Shown one piece after another: positions 17,411 to 25,713 of a DNA stretch of 64,000 bases. The DNA is from Tolypothrix bouteillei VB521301 (GTDB lineage Bacteria > Cyanobacteriota > Cyanobacteriia > Cyanobacteriales > Nostocaceae). The position numbers and the translations under genes were made by a program. Under the pieces are notes generated by a model. That model was not told the origin of the DNA. It made no database searches and saw only the letters and a list, made by a program, of their open reading frames with translations. The first letter of the stretch is position 1, and the number at the start of each line of letters is the position of its first letter. The DNA is taken from the NCBI RefSeq assembly GCF_000760695.4, contig NZ_JHEG04000001.1:3754452-3818451 (forward strand), read 5' to 3'.

Positions 17411-18061
17411 ATGCCCACCAGTACTCAAAACGTTCAAACAATTCTTAATAATCTCAAACAAGCCTATCCCAATGCCAAGTACGAGCTTGATTGGGAAACT
17501 CCCCTTCAACTCCTTGTTGCAACGATTCTCGCAGCACAGTGTACTGATGAACGCGTTAACAAGGTCACTAAAACCTTATTTCCTAAATATCCCACAGCGC
17601 AGGCTTATGCTGAAGTCGATATTTTAGAACTAGAAGAAGACCTCAAACCAACTGGTTTCTACCGCAATAAGGCAAAAACTGTCAAAAGTATGTGTCAAGA
17701 CTTAGTTGAGAGATATGGGGGAGAGGTTCCCAAAACAATGGATGAACTGGTGACGTTACCTGGAGTGGCTCGCAAAACAGCCAATGTCGTCCTCAACACG
17801 GCTTTTAATATGCCTTCTGGAATTATTGTTGATACCCATGTCGCTCGTGTTAGCCAACGTATGGGCTTAACAAAACGTAAAACTCCAGAAACGATAGAGC
17901 AAGAATTGATGTTACTTGTTCCTCAAGAAGAATGGACTTTTTGGGGACCTGCTGTCGTTCTTCACGGTCGTTACACCTGTACGGCAAAAAAACCAAAATG
18001 CTCGGAGTGCGTTCTAAAAAATGTGTGTGAAAAAATTGGTGTAACGACTACTGACAACTAA
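17411..18061 (+). CDS. nth: Endonuclease III (DNA glycosylase/AP lyase)
   Basis: The ATG at 17411 (MPTSTQNVQTIL) fits the family length (216 residues); the frame is open 32 codons further upstream but without family-like sequence. Catalytic residues are in place: helix-hairpin-helix LPGVARKTANVV with the Schiff-base lysine Lys122, and Asp141 in VDTHVAR. The C-terminal 4Fe-4S signature C-x6-C-x2-C-x5-C is intact (CTAKKPKCSECVLKNVC). It excises oxidised pyrimidines and nicks the abasic site in base-excision repair. It is followed 25 bases later by ung on the same strand, a likely two-gene repair operon. Confidence 0.93.
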   Translation: MPTSTQNVQTILNNLKQAYPNAKYELDWETPLQLLVATILAAQCTDERVNKVTKTLFPKYPTAQAYAEVDILELEEDLKPTGFYRNKAKTVKSMCQDLVERYGGEVPKTMDELVTLPGVARKTANVVLNTAFNMPSGIIVDTHVARVSQRMGLTKRKTPETIEQELMLLVPQEEWTFWGPAVVLHGRYTCTAKKPKCSECVLKNVCEKIGVTTTDN

Positions 18062-18085
18062 CAACTAACAGCTAACAATCGACAA

Positions 18086-18760
18086 ATGACACAACTTCCT
18101 ACGTCTTGGCAAACTGTACTTGCTGAAGAATTTAATAAACCTTACTTTCAAAAACTTCAAGATTTCCTGAAAGAGGAAAGACAAACTTACTCAATTTATC
18201 CTCCTGAAGAAGATGTCTTTTCAGCTTTTGAACTCACGCCATACGACCAAGTGAATGTTCTCTTGTTGGGACAAGACCCCTATCATGATGACAATCAAGC
18301 GCATGGATTGTGCTTTTCTGTTAGACCGGGTATTAAGCCTCCACCATCGTTAGTTAATATTTATAAAGAACTTAAAGATGATGTTGGTTTTAATATTCCC
18401 AATAATGGATATCTCGTAACATGGGCTAAACAAGGAATTTTGATGTTAAACGCAGTCTTAACTGTACGCGCCCATACTCCCAATTCCCACAAAAACAAAG
18501 GTTGGGAAACTTTTACAGATGCTGTTATTACCAAGGTGAATCAAAAGACAGATCCTGTGGTTTTTGTGTTGTGGGGTGGTTACGCACAAAAGAAATTAAA
18601 GTTAATCGATACCAATCGGCATATTGTTGTGCAATCTGCACACCCTTCACCCCTATCTGCACGTAACGGATTTTTTGGTAGTAAAGCTTTCTCCTCTATT
18701 AATTCAGCTTTACGCTCTTTTGGCAAACCAGAGATTGATTGGCAAATTCCCGATCTTTAA
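18086..18760 (+). CDS. ung: Uracil-DNA glycosylase, family 1
   Basis: 224 residues, the standard bacterial Ung length. The water-activating motif GQDPYHD (Asp64 catalytic) and the DNA-intercalating motif HPSPLSA are both present. GLCFSVRPG, containing the uracil-pocket Phe, and LNAVLTVR, with the Asn that recognises uracil, complete the site. It removes uracil arising from cytosine deamination or dUTP incorporation. It lies 25 bases after nth and is closed by a strong terminator at 18779, so nth-ung is a compact repair unit. Confidence 0.95.
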   Translation: MTQLPTSWQTVLAEEFNKPYFQKLQDFLKEERQTYSIYPPEEDVFSAFELTPYDQVNVLLLGQDPYHDDNQAHGLCFSVRPGIKPPPSLVNIYKELKDDVGFNIPNNGYLVTWAKQGILMLNAVLTVRAHTPNSHKNKGWETFTDAVITKVNQKTDPVVFVLWGGYAQKKLKLIDTNRHIVVQSAHPSPLSARNGFFGSKAFSSINSALRSFGKPEIDWQIPDL

Positions 18761-18778
18761 ATGTGAATCTTAAATTAA

Positions 18779-18820
18779 AAGCGCTGGAAAATGACTGGAC
18801 AGCGCTTCTCGTGTTTTTTT
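18779..18820 (+). terminator. Rho-independent terminator after ung
   Basis: AAGCGCTG (18779-18786) pairs perfectly with CAGCGCTT (18800-18807), followed by a seven-T run (18814-18820). It ends only four bases before the next start codon. Confidence 0.85.
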
Positions 18821-18824
18821 ATCC

Positions 18825-19304
18825 ATGCGTATTTCTTTTGATTTAGATGACACTCTAATTTGTGACGAGCCTTTCTTACCATTAGAACCAAATTGCGTTC
18901 CTTTCTGGTTGCAACCCTTATTTCGCGAATCTTTACGTTTGGGCACGCGATCGCTATTACAGCAACTTCAAAAACAAAATCACAGCCTTTGGATTTACAC
19001 TACATCTTATCGCCGTACTTGTTATTTAAAGTGTTTGTTTCTATTTTATGGAATTCGCATTGATAATGTTATCAACGGGTACAAACACGAGCGATTGGTT
19101 AGAAATAACCCCAATTTACCTTGGAAAAACAAATATGCACCCAGTAAATATCCCTGTAATTTTGGCATAGATGTTCATATCGATGATTCTGAAGGTGTTC
19201 GCCTTGAAGGTCTAAAGCATGGTTTTGATGTTATTATCGTTCATCCTCAAGATCCAAACTGGACGCAACAAGTCGTTAGAGCTATTGAAGAGAAAACAAG
19301 GTAA
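18825..19304 (+). CDS. Small HAD-superfamily hydrolase-like protein
   Basis: 159 residues. It opens with RISFDLDDTL, the HAD motif I with nucleophile Asp6 and acid/base Asp8. IYTTSYRR corresponds to motif II (Thr/Ser), and IDVHIDDSEGVR supplies the C-terminal acidic pair for Mg binding. The lysine motif III is probably within NKYAPSKYP. There is little cap domain, so it is a compact phosphatase-type member; the substrate is not predictable. The ATG sits immediately after the U-tract of the ung terminator, so it must be served by read-through or by a promoter inside ung. Confidence 0.7.
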   Translation: MRISFDLDDTLICDEPFLPLEPNCVPFWLQPLFRESLRLGTRSLLQQLQKQNHSLWIYTTSYRRTCYLKCLFLFYGIRIDNVINGYKHERLVRNNPNLPWKNKYAPSKYPCNFGIDVHIDDSEGVRLEGLKHGFDVIIVHPQDPNWTQQVVRAIEEKTR

Positions 19305-19396
19305 AATTTCAATAATTTATAATGGGCTCTTTTTCACTGTAAATTACCCCTTGAAATTTGCGGTGAGTAAGTAAGCGTGCTACAGGCGGTGAGTAA

Positions 19397-20416
19397 ATGC
19401 CTTCCTCTACTTCTTGGACGCCCCTCCATGCAAAAACACATCGTACCATCCGATCGCGCCGTCTGCTCGAGCGCGATCGACGACTGTTAGTGGCTGTTTC
19501 AGGTGGACAAGACTCGCTGTGTTTGATAAAGCTACTCTTAGATTTACAACCCAAATGGGGATGGCATTTAGCCATCGCTCATTGCGATCATCGCTGGCGT
19601 ACTGACTCCGAAGCGAATGCAATTCATGTCGAAAACCAAGCTTTGACTTGGGGAATTCCATTTTATTTACAAACTGCCAATTCACCTCCAAGTAGTGAAG
19701 CAACGGCGCGTGATTGGCGCTATCAAGTGTTGAGCAAGATTGCTAGTGAAAATAAATTTGATTGTATCGTTACAGGTCATACGGCAAGCGATCGCGCTGA
19801 AACTCTCCTTTATAATTTAATTCGCGGGACTGGTGCAGATGGGTTGCAAGCATTAACTTGGCAACGCTTGCTTTTTGAGAAGATTTTGCTTGTGCGTCCG
19901 CTTTTAGATGTGACTCGCACTCAAACAGGGCAATTCTGCCGGGATTTTCAGCTTTCTATTTGGGAAGATTCAACTAATCTTGACTTGAAATATGCCCGCA
20001 ATCGTATTCGGCAAGAAGTGCTACCATACTTGCAAGAAAATTTCAATCCTCAAGTTGAATCAGCTTTAGCTCAAACTGCTGAAATTTTACAAGCAGAAGT
20101 CGATTATTTAGAACAAGCTGCTTGTCAGTTACGAAAAGAGGCAATGTTTGAAAGAAAACATGAGGGGGATGGGGAAACGGTTTGTTCTTCCTCGCTTTTT
20201 CTCAAATTAAATCGTCGTGTCTTGCAAAAAGCTCCCCTGGCCTTGCAGAGGCGGGTGATGCGCCAAGTCTTATTGGAAGTACTTGTTATTGCTCCAAGTT
20301 TTGAGCAAATTGAAAAACTCACAGCTTTGATTGCAGCACCTAACCGTTCGCAAACCGATCCATTTCCCGGTGGTGCGATCGCTCGAGTTCAAGATGATTG
20401 GATTATGTTCGAGTAA
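19397..20416 (+). CDS. tilS: tRNA(Ile)-lysidine synthase
   Basis: 339 residues. The N-type ATP-pyrophosphatase loop SGGQDS (35-40) follows VAV, and HCDHRWR, TGHTASDRAETLLYNLIRG, VRPLLD and WEDSTN are the other TilS core segments. The enzyme attaches lysine to C34 of the AUA-reading tRNA-Ile precursor, changing codon and amino-acid identity, and is essential in most bacteria. The length is that of the short cyanobacterial form, with a reduced C-terminal domain. It stands alone downstream of the HAD gene by 92 bases. Confidence 0.93.
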   Translation: MPSSTSWTPLHAKTHRTIRSRRLLERDRRLLVAVSGGQDSLCLIKLLLDLQPKWGWHLAIAHCDHRWRTDSEANAIHVENQALTWGIPFYLQTANSPPSSEATARDWRYQVLSKIASENKFDCIVTGHTASDRAETLLYNLIRGTGADGLQALTWQRLLFEKILLVRPLLDVTRTQTGQFCRDFQLSIWEDSTNLDLKYARNRIRQEVLPYLQENFNPQVESALAQTAEILQAEVDYLEQAACQLRKEAMFERKHEGDGETVCSSSLFLKLNRRVLQKAPLALQRRVMRQVLLEVLVIAPSFEQIEKLTALIAAPNRSQTDPFPGGAIARVQDDWIMFE

Positions 20417-20562
20417 TGGCACGCGAAAAATGAGTGATTTCGGCATTGATGTAAGTTAATACAAAGTTTGGGATCGAGTTTGCTCACCGCTGTATGCCAG
20501 CAACTCCAAGGTATGGACAAAAAAGAAATTTTATGTTATGTATACGAAAGGAGTAATAAGCT

Positions 20563-20775
20563 ATGTCTTCAACTAATTTCTTACAAGAAATTGAGAACCG
20601 CATTGACAATCTTGTTAAAGTAACAGGGCGCTCTAAAGCAGATTATCACCAAGCTATTTTGCAGTATATCGAAGACTTGGAAGACACCCACCTTGCTTTT
20701 GAGCGGTTACAGAACCCAGGTCGTCGTTGGACAATGGAAGAAATCAGGAAGGGTAAAGACCTTGTGGACGATTGA
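20563..20775 (+). CDS. Antitoxin of a RelBE-like pair
   Basis: 70 residues, acidic C-terminus (GKDLVDD), preceded by GAAAGGAG. The first 35 residues are helical and could form the DNA-binding and dimer part (RIDNLVKVTGRSKADYHQAILQYIEDLED); the rest should wrap the toxin. The next gene begins inside its 3' end, the classic translational coupling of type II pairs. Identification rests mainly on that partnership; the exact antitoxin family (RelB/DinJ-like) is uncertain. Confidence 0.75.
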   Translation: MSSTNFLQEIENRIDNLVKVTGRSKADYHQAILQYIEDLEDTHLAFERLQNPGRRWTMEEIRKGKDLVDD

Positions 20776-21028
20776 GTGGGACGATAACGCACGTAAGGAG
20801 TTGCGAAAGCTCGATTACACCGTGCAAGAGCAGATTTTATCTTATCTTGAAAAAAGAATTGCAACGGAAGAAGACCCTCGACGTTTTGGCGAAGGGCTCT
20901 CAGCAGACAAAGTGGGATTATGGCGTTACCGTATAGGGAATTATCGTGTGGTGTGCCAGATTGAAGACCAAAAATTGGTGGTGCTAGTGGTGAGAGTAGG
21001 ACACCGCCGGAATGTCTACGATAATTAG
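20762..21028 (+). CDS. RelE/ParE-superfamily toxin with TTG start
   Basis: The best start is TTG at 20762 (reading MWTIEWDDNARKELRKL), because AGGAAGGG lies 8 bases upstream and the resulting 88 residues match RelE toxins. The longer open frame upstream overlaps the antitoxin fully and is not protein-like. RelE features are the opening beta strand, ARKELRKLD, LSADKVGLWRYRIGNYRVVCQI and the closing VVRVGHRRNVY. The arginines and the final tyrosine are those used by RelE for mRNA cleavage in the ribosome. It overlaps the antitoxin by 14 bases. Confidence 0.82.
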   Translation: MWTIEWDDNARKELRKLDYTVQEQILSYLEKRIATEEDPRRFGEGLSADKVGLWRYRIGNYRVVCQIEDQKLVVLVVRVGHRRNVYDN

Positions 21029-21039
21029 ATTTACTTATA

Positions 21040-21140
21040 GCCCCCTTGTTAAGAAGCTTGGGGGAAGATTGAGTACAGGAGGCGGAGCCTTTTAAAAGGC
21101 ATTCCTTGGCTCCGCCAAGGAACGAGGTAGGGGGTCTGGT
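21040..21140. repeat. Nested inverted repeat between relE-like gene and hmpF
   Basis: GGCGGAGCC (21081-21089) pairs with GGCTCCGCC (21108-21116). An alternative inner hairpin TTCCTTGG/CCAAGGAA uses part of the same sequence, and CCCCCTTG...GCTTGGGGG flanks it. The two genes are convergent, so this fold may terminate both. GC content is much above the surroundings, suggesting a dispersed element. Confidence 0.5.
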
Positions 21141-21151
21141 CACTACGTGCT

Positions 21152-22891
21152 CTATGACAAGATACTTTCAAGCGTTTGACGCATTTGGGTAATAGCTTGA
21201 ATTTGAAGATCTCCTGTTTCTTGTACTTGAGTTACAGACTGCGCTATGCCTTCTAGCTTGTGTCGCAACCCATCTATGGAGTCTTGAATGGGTTGTAAAG
21301 TTTCTTCATACAGGCTCAAGCGAGTTTGAGATTGTGCGATCGCAGTTTGTACGGACAGCAAGTTCTCTTCTAGAGTTTGGATCTCTTGGTGCTTTGTCTG
21401 GTACTGTTGAGTTTGTTGGTCGATCGTGCTCTGCGCTTGCTCGAGATTGGTACGCATCTGTTCAATTTCGCTTTCGAGGCTTTGCAGTTCCTGTCCCTGT
21501 TGCTGCCGTTGCTTTTCAATCAGTGCAAGAATTTGTTTGAAATCCGTGCTTTTATCCTCAAGTTCGGGACCGGGAGTTTTGCCTTGTTTTTTGCACAACA
21601 TGAGCTGATGTTGCCTGCAAATCTCCGTGCGTTCCTGCAAACTTCGACGCTGTCCTACCAAAGTTTGGTTCAACATTTGATAAGAATCTTTCTCATCTAA
21701 GAGTTCGGACTCCAATTCAGAACGTTCTCCTCCCGATACTCCATCGATCTTGTTTTGCAGTTCTTCTATAATTTTTTGTCTTTCTATTAATTCTTGTTCT
21801 TGCTCGTTAACAAAGTTAGAGTCTATATTTAACTTCTGCTGTAAATCCCGCAAAGTGTCTTGCAGTTGTTCTACAGACATTTGTTCTAAAGCAGCTATAT
21901 CAACTTTTGGCGTAGAAGTAACATCACTTGATATGGAAGCAAGAAAGCTAATTTGCTTGTGTAGCTCTTCTTGATACTGCAACTGCTCTTTTAAAGAACG
22001 AGCGTACTCCTGCTTATTAGCAAGCGTGACCGTATCGACTTTTAACTTTGCTATTTGCTCCTCTATGGATTGCTGGGCTTGCTGCCATTCGTTTTTTTGC
22101 TCGGATAAAGTTTGTGACAGGCGACTGGCTTCTTTTTGTTGTTGCTCAACCACAGCCTTCTGCTGTTCGAGTTGTTGCCAGTGTGGGTTTAGGACGGCTT
22201 GTTGCCTTTCTGCAATTTCAAAGGCGATATTGAGATTTTCGCGTACTGTTTCTGTAGGTGCAACACTTGTAGAAAGGTGAGAGAGCAGGTCATTCAAGGT
22301 TTTGCATTGTTCTTCATCAAGCACAGCCCCTTGCTGACACTCTGCTTTAAATTCTTCCAAACGGCGTTGCTCGCCGCGCAAGTGTTCCCACGCTCCCTCT
22401 AATTCTTGTCGGTTACGTTCCATCTCTGTTCGCAACCGTTCTATTTCCTCTCGCGCTGCTTCTACTTCCTTCAATTGCGTTTCACAGCGTTGAAAGTCTT
22501 CCTCCATGTGTTGCAGTTGTTCCAAACGCGTCTCTAATTCCATTTCGCGGCGATTGAATTCCTGCGCTTGAAATGTCAGCGATTGCTTCCACTGATCGAT
22601 TTCTTCTTCCTTAACTTTGAATTTCTCTACCTGTCGGGAAAAGTTTTGCAAAATATTAATCAGCGGACGTCCTGCTTCTTGGACCCTTTGCACTTGGCGG
22701 TTGGGAGTAAGTTCAACGAGGATCAGGGCTCCATCATTTAATTTGCTTGCTTCTTCACCTGCGATCGTTTCTTCAGAAACTGTCGTCCAACTCTGGTCAT
22801 TTCGCTGGCATGCCAACAACTTCAGTTCGGTTTTGCCACCGCCACTGAGTAAACCACCTTTTTGTTTTTGTACTTCTGCTAAATATAGCAC
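21152..22891 (-). CDS. hmpF: HmpF, coiled-coil regulator of type IV pilus motility
   Basis: 579 residues. Residues 1-75 form a small globular head (MLYLAEVQKQKGG, ALILVELTPNRQVQRV). The remainder, about 80-579, is almost unbroken Glu/Gln/Leu-rich coiled coil with no membrane segment. In Nostoc punctiforme HmpF is a coiled-coil protein that gathers at the leading poles of hormogonium cells and activates type IV pili for directed gliding. Its gene there is divergent from hmpA, exactly as here. The head sequence and the position are my grounds; a coiled coil alone would not suffice. It is separated from hmpA by a 487-base shared promoter region. Confidence 0.85.
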   Translation of the reverse strand: MLYLAEVQKQKGGLLSGGGKTELKLLACQRNDQSWTTVSEETIAGEEASKLNDGALILVELTPNRQVQRVQEAGRPLINILQNFSRQVEKFKVKEEEIDQWKQSLTFQAQEFNRREMELETRLEQLQHMEEDFQRCETQLKEVEAAREEIERLRTEMERNRQELEGAWEHLRGEQRRLEEFKAECQQGAVLDEEQCKTLNDLLSHLSTSVAPTETVRENLNIAFEIAERQQAVLNPHWQQLEQQKAVVEQQQKEASRLSQTLSEQKNEWQQAQQSIEEQIAKLKVDTVTLANKQEYARSLKEQLQYQEELHKQISFLASISSDVTSTPKVDIAALEQMSVEQLQDTLRDLQQKLNIDSNFVNEQEQELIERQKIIEELQNKIDGVSGGERSELESELLDEKDSYQMLNQTLVGQRRSLQERTEICRQHQLMLCKKQGKTPGPELEDKSTDFKQILALIEKQRQQQGQELQSLESEIEQMRTNLEQAQSTIDQQTQQYQTKHQEIQTLEENLLSVQTAIAQSQTRLSLYEETLQPIQDSIDGLRHKLEGIAQSVTQVQETGDLQIQAITQMRQTLESILS

Positions 22892-23378
22892 ACTGTTATT
22901 CCTCTGGTGTACTTGATGTTCGCGTTTTGAGTTATATCTTACATAATGGTTTTTGCCTGCCTTATTTATCCCAAATATAGGAAAATTAAGACAGACTATA
23001 TTTTCTAAAGCCGTAAAATTTACGTCTTGTTAAATAGTCTTGATAGTCTCTATCCCGAGCAAACGGGTTTACCGATCGCTCTTATTTTGTACGGTCAGTA
23101 GTGACAATGGCTACCGTGTAATTACTAGCATTGTCAAACTCTATTAAAAGAACTTAAGATAGGCTATGTTCAAGTATCTGAGCGATCGTCATTTGTCTTT
23201 AATCTCTAGTCCTTTGCCTTACTTTTGACTTAAGGCTATTGATAAATGGAAGAACCTTTTAGCTAATGGTAAATTACTGATTATCCCCCCTATTAAAAGT
23301 TATATATTATCTCAACAAGAACCGCCATAATATGCTGAGTGTAACAAACACTAATGATAAGGAGTTCCCATAAGCTCA
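22892..23378. promoter_or_regulatory. Divergent promoter region of hmpF and hmpA
   Basis: 487 bases without a gene. It must drive hmpF leftward and hmpABCDE rightward. It has two HIP1-like GATCG sites, runs of CTATTAAAA and TTAAGATAGGC, and AAGGAG at about 23360, 13-14 bases before the hmpA start. I looked for a J-box-like GGGAATACT (reported for SigJ-dependent hormogonium genes) and did not find one. Confidence 0.55.
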
Positions 23379-24680
23379 ATGCAGGGAAATTTAAAAGAAA
23401 TTGATATTCGCAGTATTTTGCAATTGATAGAGTTGGGACAACGAACAGGGGTATTGTTTGTTGAAATTGACGGCTCTCGCAATGGCAAAATATTTGATGT
23501 GGGTAATGCCTTAGGTTGCGATGCGTCTGAAGCGAGCTGTCCTCAGTCTTGGTTTGTTTTTTTTCTAAACGGTCAAATAATCTATGCCACAAATGGCGGT
23601 CATTTGTCACCTTTAAGCGATTACCTGCGGCATTACCGCATCACCTTACGTCTTGAGGACATACAAATCGAGCCTCTAGAATTCTCACACATACCAGAGT
23701 ATGAATACATTTGGGGTCTGTTACAACAAAATATCATCACCCCCTTACAAGCTCGCAGTATTATTCAAAACTTAATTTCTGAAACTCTTTTCGACCTCTT
23801 AGGATTATATGACGGTCGTTTTATCTTCGAGCCATATCCGACACTAACACCTTTGTTAAATACTTGGGAAATTACACCTCTGGTGGCTAAAATAACCGTG
23901 CAGTTACAAGAGTGGAAGCAATTATATCCCTTTATTCAGTCTCCTGAACGCTTCCCAGTGCTTGCTGATATCACTCAGTTACAATCTTCTCTACCCCGTA
24001 CTACATTAAATAAGCTTCAACTTTGGGCAGATGGCAAAACATCTTTACGTCAACTAGCTCGTTATCTTAACCGGAGTCTTTTAACGGTTGCTAAGGCAAT
24101 GTATCCTTACGTACAACAGGGGTGGGTGAAATTTGTATGTTCTGTTACCAATAATGATACTGTTGAAACACAAAATTTCCGGCAAGAATTGGAAGTGAAC
24201 TGTAAAGCACGTGTAGTATGTATAGACGGGGAAAGGGAAATTGCGGAAGCGCTAGAGTTTACTTTAAGACAGCAGGGGTACGAAGCGATCGCACTGACCG
24301 ATCCTTTAGCTGCCCTCGGTCAAGTCTTTCAACTCAAACCCAATTTAATTATATGTAACACTGTCATGTCACCATTAGACGGGTACGAGATTTGTAAAAT
24401 GCTGAGAAACTCGACTGCCTTTCGATTTTTACCAATCCTTCTGCTTGTGGATGCTCGAGAGTATCATTCACCCATCAAAGCCAAAATGATAGGGGCGACA
24501 GATTGTTTAACAATGCCTTTTGGGAATACTGAGTTATTAAAGCTCGTAGAAAGATATATGAACTACAGTGTTATTGGAGATAACAATCAAGGTACAACTC
24601 TTGTTGATCCGATGCAATATGGAGTAAAAAATAATATCACAGAATCAGCAAGCCCTAATAAAACCTCATTATCTAACTAA
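23379..24680 (+). CDS. hmpA: HmpA, PatA-type response-regulator-like protein with degenerate receiver
   Basis: 433 residues. Residues 1-115 are the DUF4388/PATAN-type module (MQGNLKEIDIRSILQLIEL...GVLFV), followed by a helical connector (about 120-265) and a C-terminal receiver fold (about 280-400). Compared with active receivers, three catalytic residues are changed: the acidic pair reads IDGE, the phospho-acceptor position reads IICNTVMSP (Asn for Asp), and the lysine position reads LTMPF (Met for Lys). Aspartate phosphorylation therefore looks impossible, so signalling would be by protein contact only. It is first gene of the hmp operon; in Pil-type systems the equivalent is PilG. Confidence 0.85.
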   Translation: MQGNLKEIDIRSILQLIELGQRTGVLFVEIDGSRNGKIFDVGNALGCDASEASCPQSWFVFFLNGQIIYATNGGHLSPLSDYLRHYRITLRLEDIQIEPLEFSHIPEYEYIWGLLQQNIITPLQARSIIQNLISETLFDLLGLYDGRFIFEPYPTLTPLLNTWEITPLVAKITVQLQEWKQLYPFIQSPERFPVLADITQLQSSLPRTTLNKLQLWADGKTSLRQLARYLNRSLLTVAKAMYPYVQQGWVKFVCSVTNNDTVETQNFRQELEVNCKARVVCIDGEREIAEALEFTLRQQGYEAIALTDPLAALGQVFQLKPNLIICNTVMSPLDGYEICKMLRNSTAFRFLPILLLVDAREYHSPIKAKMIGATDCLTMPFGNTELLKLVERYMNYSVIGDNNQGTTLVDPMQYGVKNNITESASPNKTSLSN

Positions 24681-24781
24681 TTCGATTCAGGAATAGAATT
24701 ATTTTATACAGTAAATGCTTGCAGGGTAGCGGGGTATGTTCCGAACAGGAACGTCTAACTCAGGAGGTATATAGGCGTTTT

Positions 24782-25147
24782 ATGAGTACAGTTCTGATTG
24801 TGGAAGACAGTGTCGCACAAAGGGAGATGATTACAGACCTCCTAAAAGCGAGTGGCTTAAAAGTCACCCACGCCAGTGATGGAGTTGAAGCACTAGAAGC
24901 TATTCAAAGTGCTTGTCCCGATCTGGTGGTTCTAGATATCGTTATGCCTCGGATGAATGGCTACGAAGTTTGTCGTCGCCTCAAATCCGATCCAAAAACC
25001 CAAAACGTCCCAGTCGTGATGTGTTCTTCTAAAGGAGAAGAATTTGACCGCTATTGGGGGATGAAACAAGGGGCTGACGCTTACATAGCTAAGCCGTTTC
25101 AACCAACAGAGTTGGTGGGAACAGTCAAACAACTTTTGCGAGGATGA
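24782..25147 (+). CDS. hmpB: HmpB, CheY-like response regulator
   Basis: The start is the ATG at 24782 (MSTVLIVEDS), with AGGAGGT upstream at a rather long distance; the open frame continues upstream but without receiver sequence. 121 residues, a single receiver domain. All phosphorylation residues are present: acidic pair in IVEDS, phospho-acceptor Asp in VVLDIVMP, Ser in MCSSKG, and Lys in IAKPFQP. It should be the phosphate-accepting output of HmpE, in contrast to the degenerate HmpA receiver. It is followed by hmpC after 13 bases. Confidence 0.9.
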   Translation: MSTVLIVEDSVAQREMITDLLKASGLKVTHASDGVEALEAIQSACPDLVVLDIVMPRMNGYEVCRRLKSDPKTQNVPVVMCSSKGEEFDRYWGMKQGADAYIAKPFQPTELVGTVKQLLRG

Positions 25148-25160
25148 GGATGAATGGAAA

Positions 25161-25691
25161 ATGGTTAGCAAACCGGACTTCTTAGGAGGGAGTGGACAAG
25201 ACCACTTCCGCCCTGAATTACAAGTTGAAAGTCCTGAAGGAGAACTGTATTTAAGATTTTACATTCCCTCGCATCAGGAGTTTGCACTACTAGCCACGGG
25301 AATTCGAGAAGTTATTGAACTAAGCCCTGACAGAATTACTCCAATTCCTAATGCTTCTCCTTTGCTTTTGGGTACTCTAAATTTACGAGGTCGAGTCATT
25401 TGGGTAGCTGATTTGGGTCAATTCCTGGGAGAAGTAACGGCATTGAATACAGATCGAGCTGAAATTCCGGTCATCGCTATTGAAGAGCAAGACACAATTG
25501 TCGGCTTGGCAGTAGAGGAAATTGGTGGAATGGACTGGCTTGATGTTCAGCATTTAATGGCACCATCTGGTGTCCCAGACACTATGACTCCTTTCTTGAG
25601 AGGAGAGTGGATGTTAGATGCTAAAAAAAATCAGTGTCTGAGACTGCTCGATCAGACGGCAATTTTGCGAAGCGCCCGGTGGGCAGGATGA
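25161..25691 (+). CDS. hmpC: HmpC, CheW-like coupling protein
   Basis: 176 residues with one CheW domain: [51 protein letters not shown] and [18 protein letters not shown] are the usual CheW strands and the region that contacts receptor tips. It bridges the receptor HmpD to the kinase HmpE in the signalling array. The C-terminal tail ([19 protein letters not shown]) is slightly extended. It lies between hmpB and hmpD with gaps of 13 and 22 bases. Confidence 0.9.
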   Translation: MVSKPDFLGGSGQDHFRPELQVESPEGELYLRFYIPSHQEFALLATGIREVIELSPDRITPIPNASPLLLGTLNLRGRVIWVADLGQFLGEVTALNTDRAEIPVIAIEEQDTIVGLAVEEIGGMDWLDVQHLMAPSGVPDTMTPFLRGEWMLDAKKNQCLRLLDQTAILRSARWAG

Positions 25692-25713
25692 ACTTTGGGA
25701 GGTAGGAAATAAC

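Noticed and set aside
22892..23378. J-box (GGGAATACT-like) for SigJ control of hmp genes
   Set aside because: No match found on either strand by eye.
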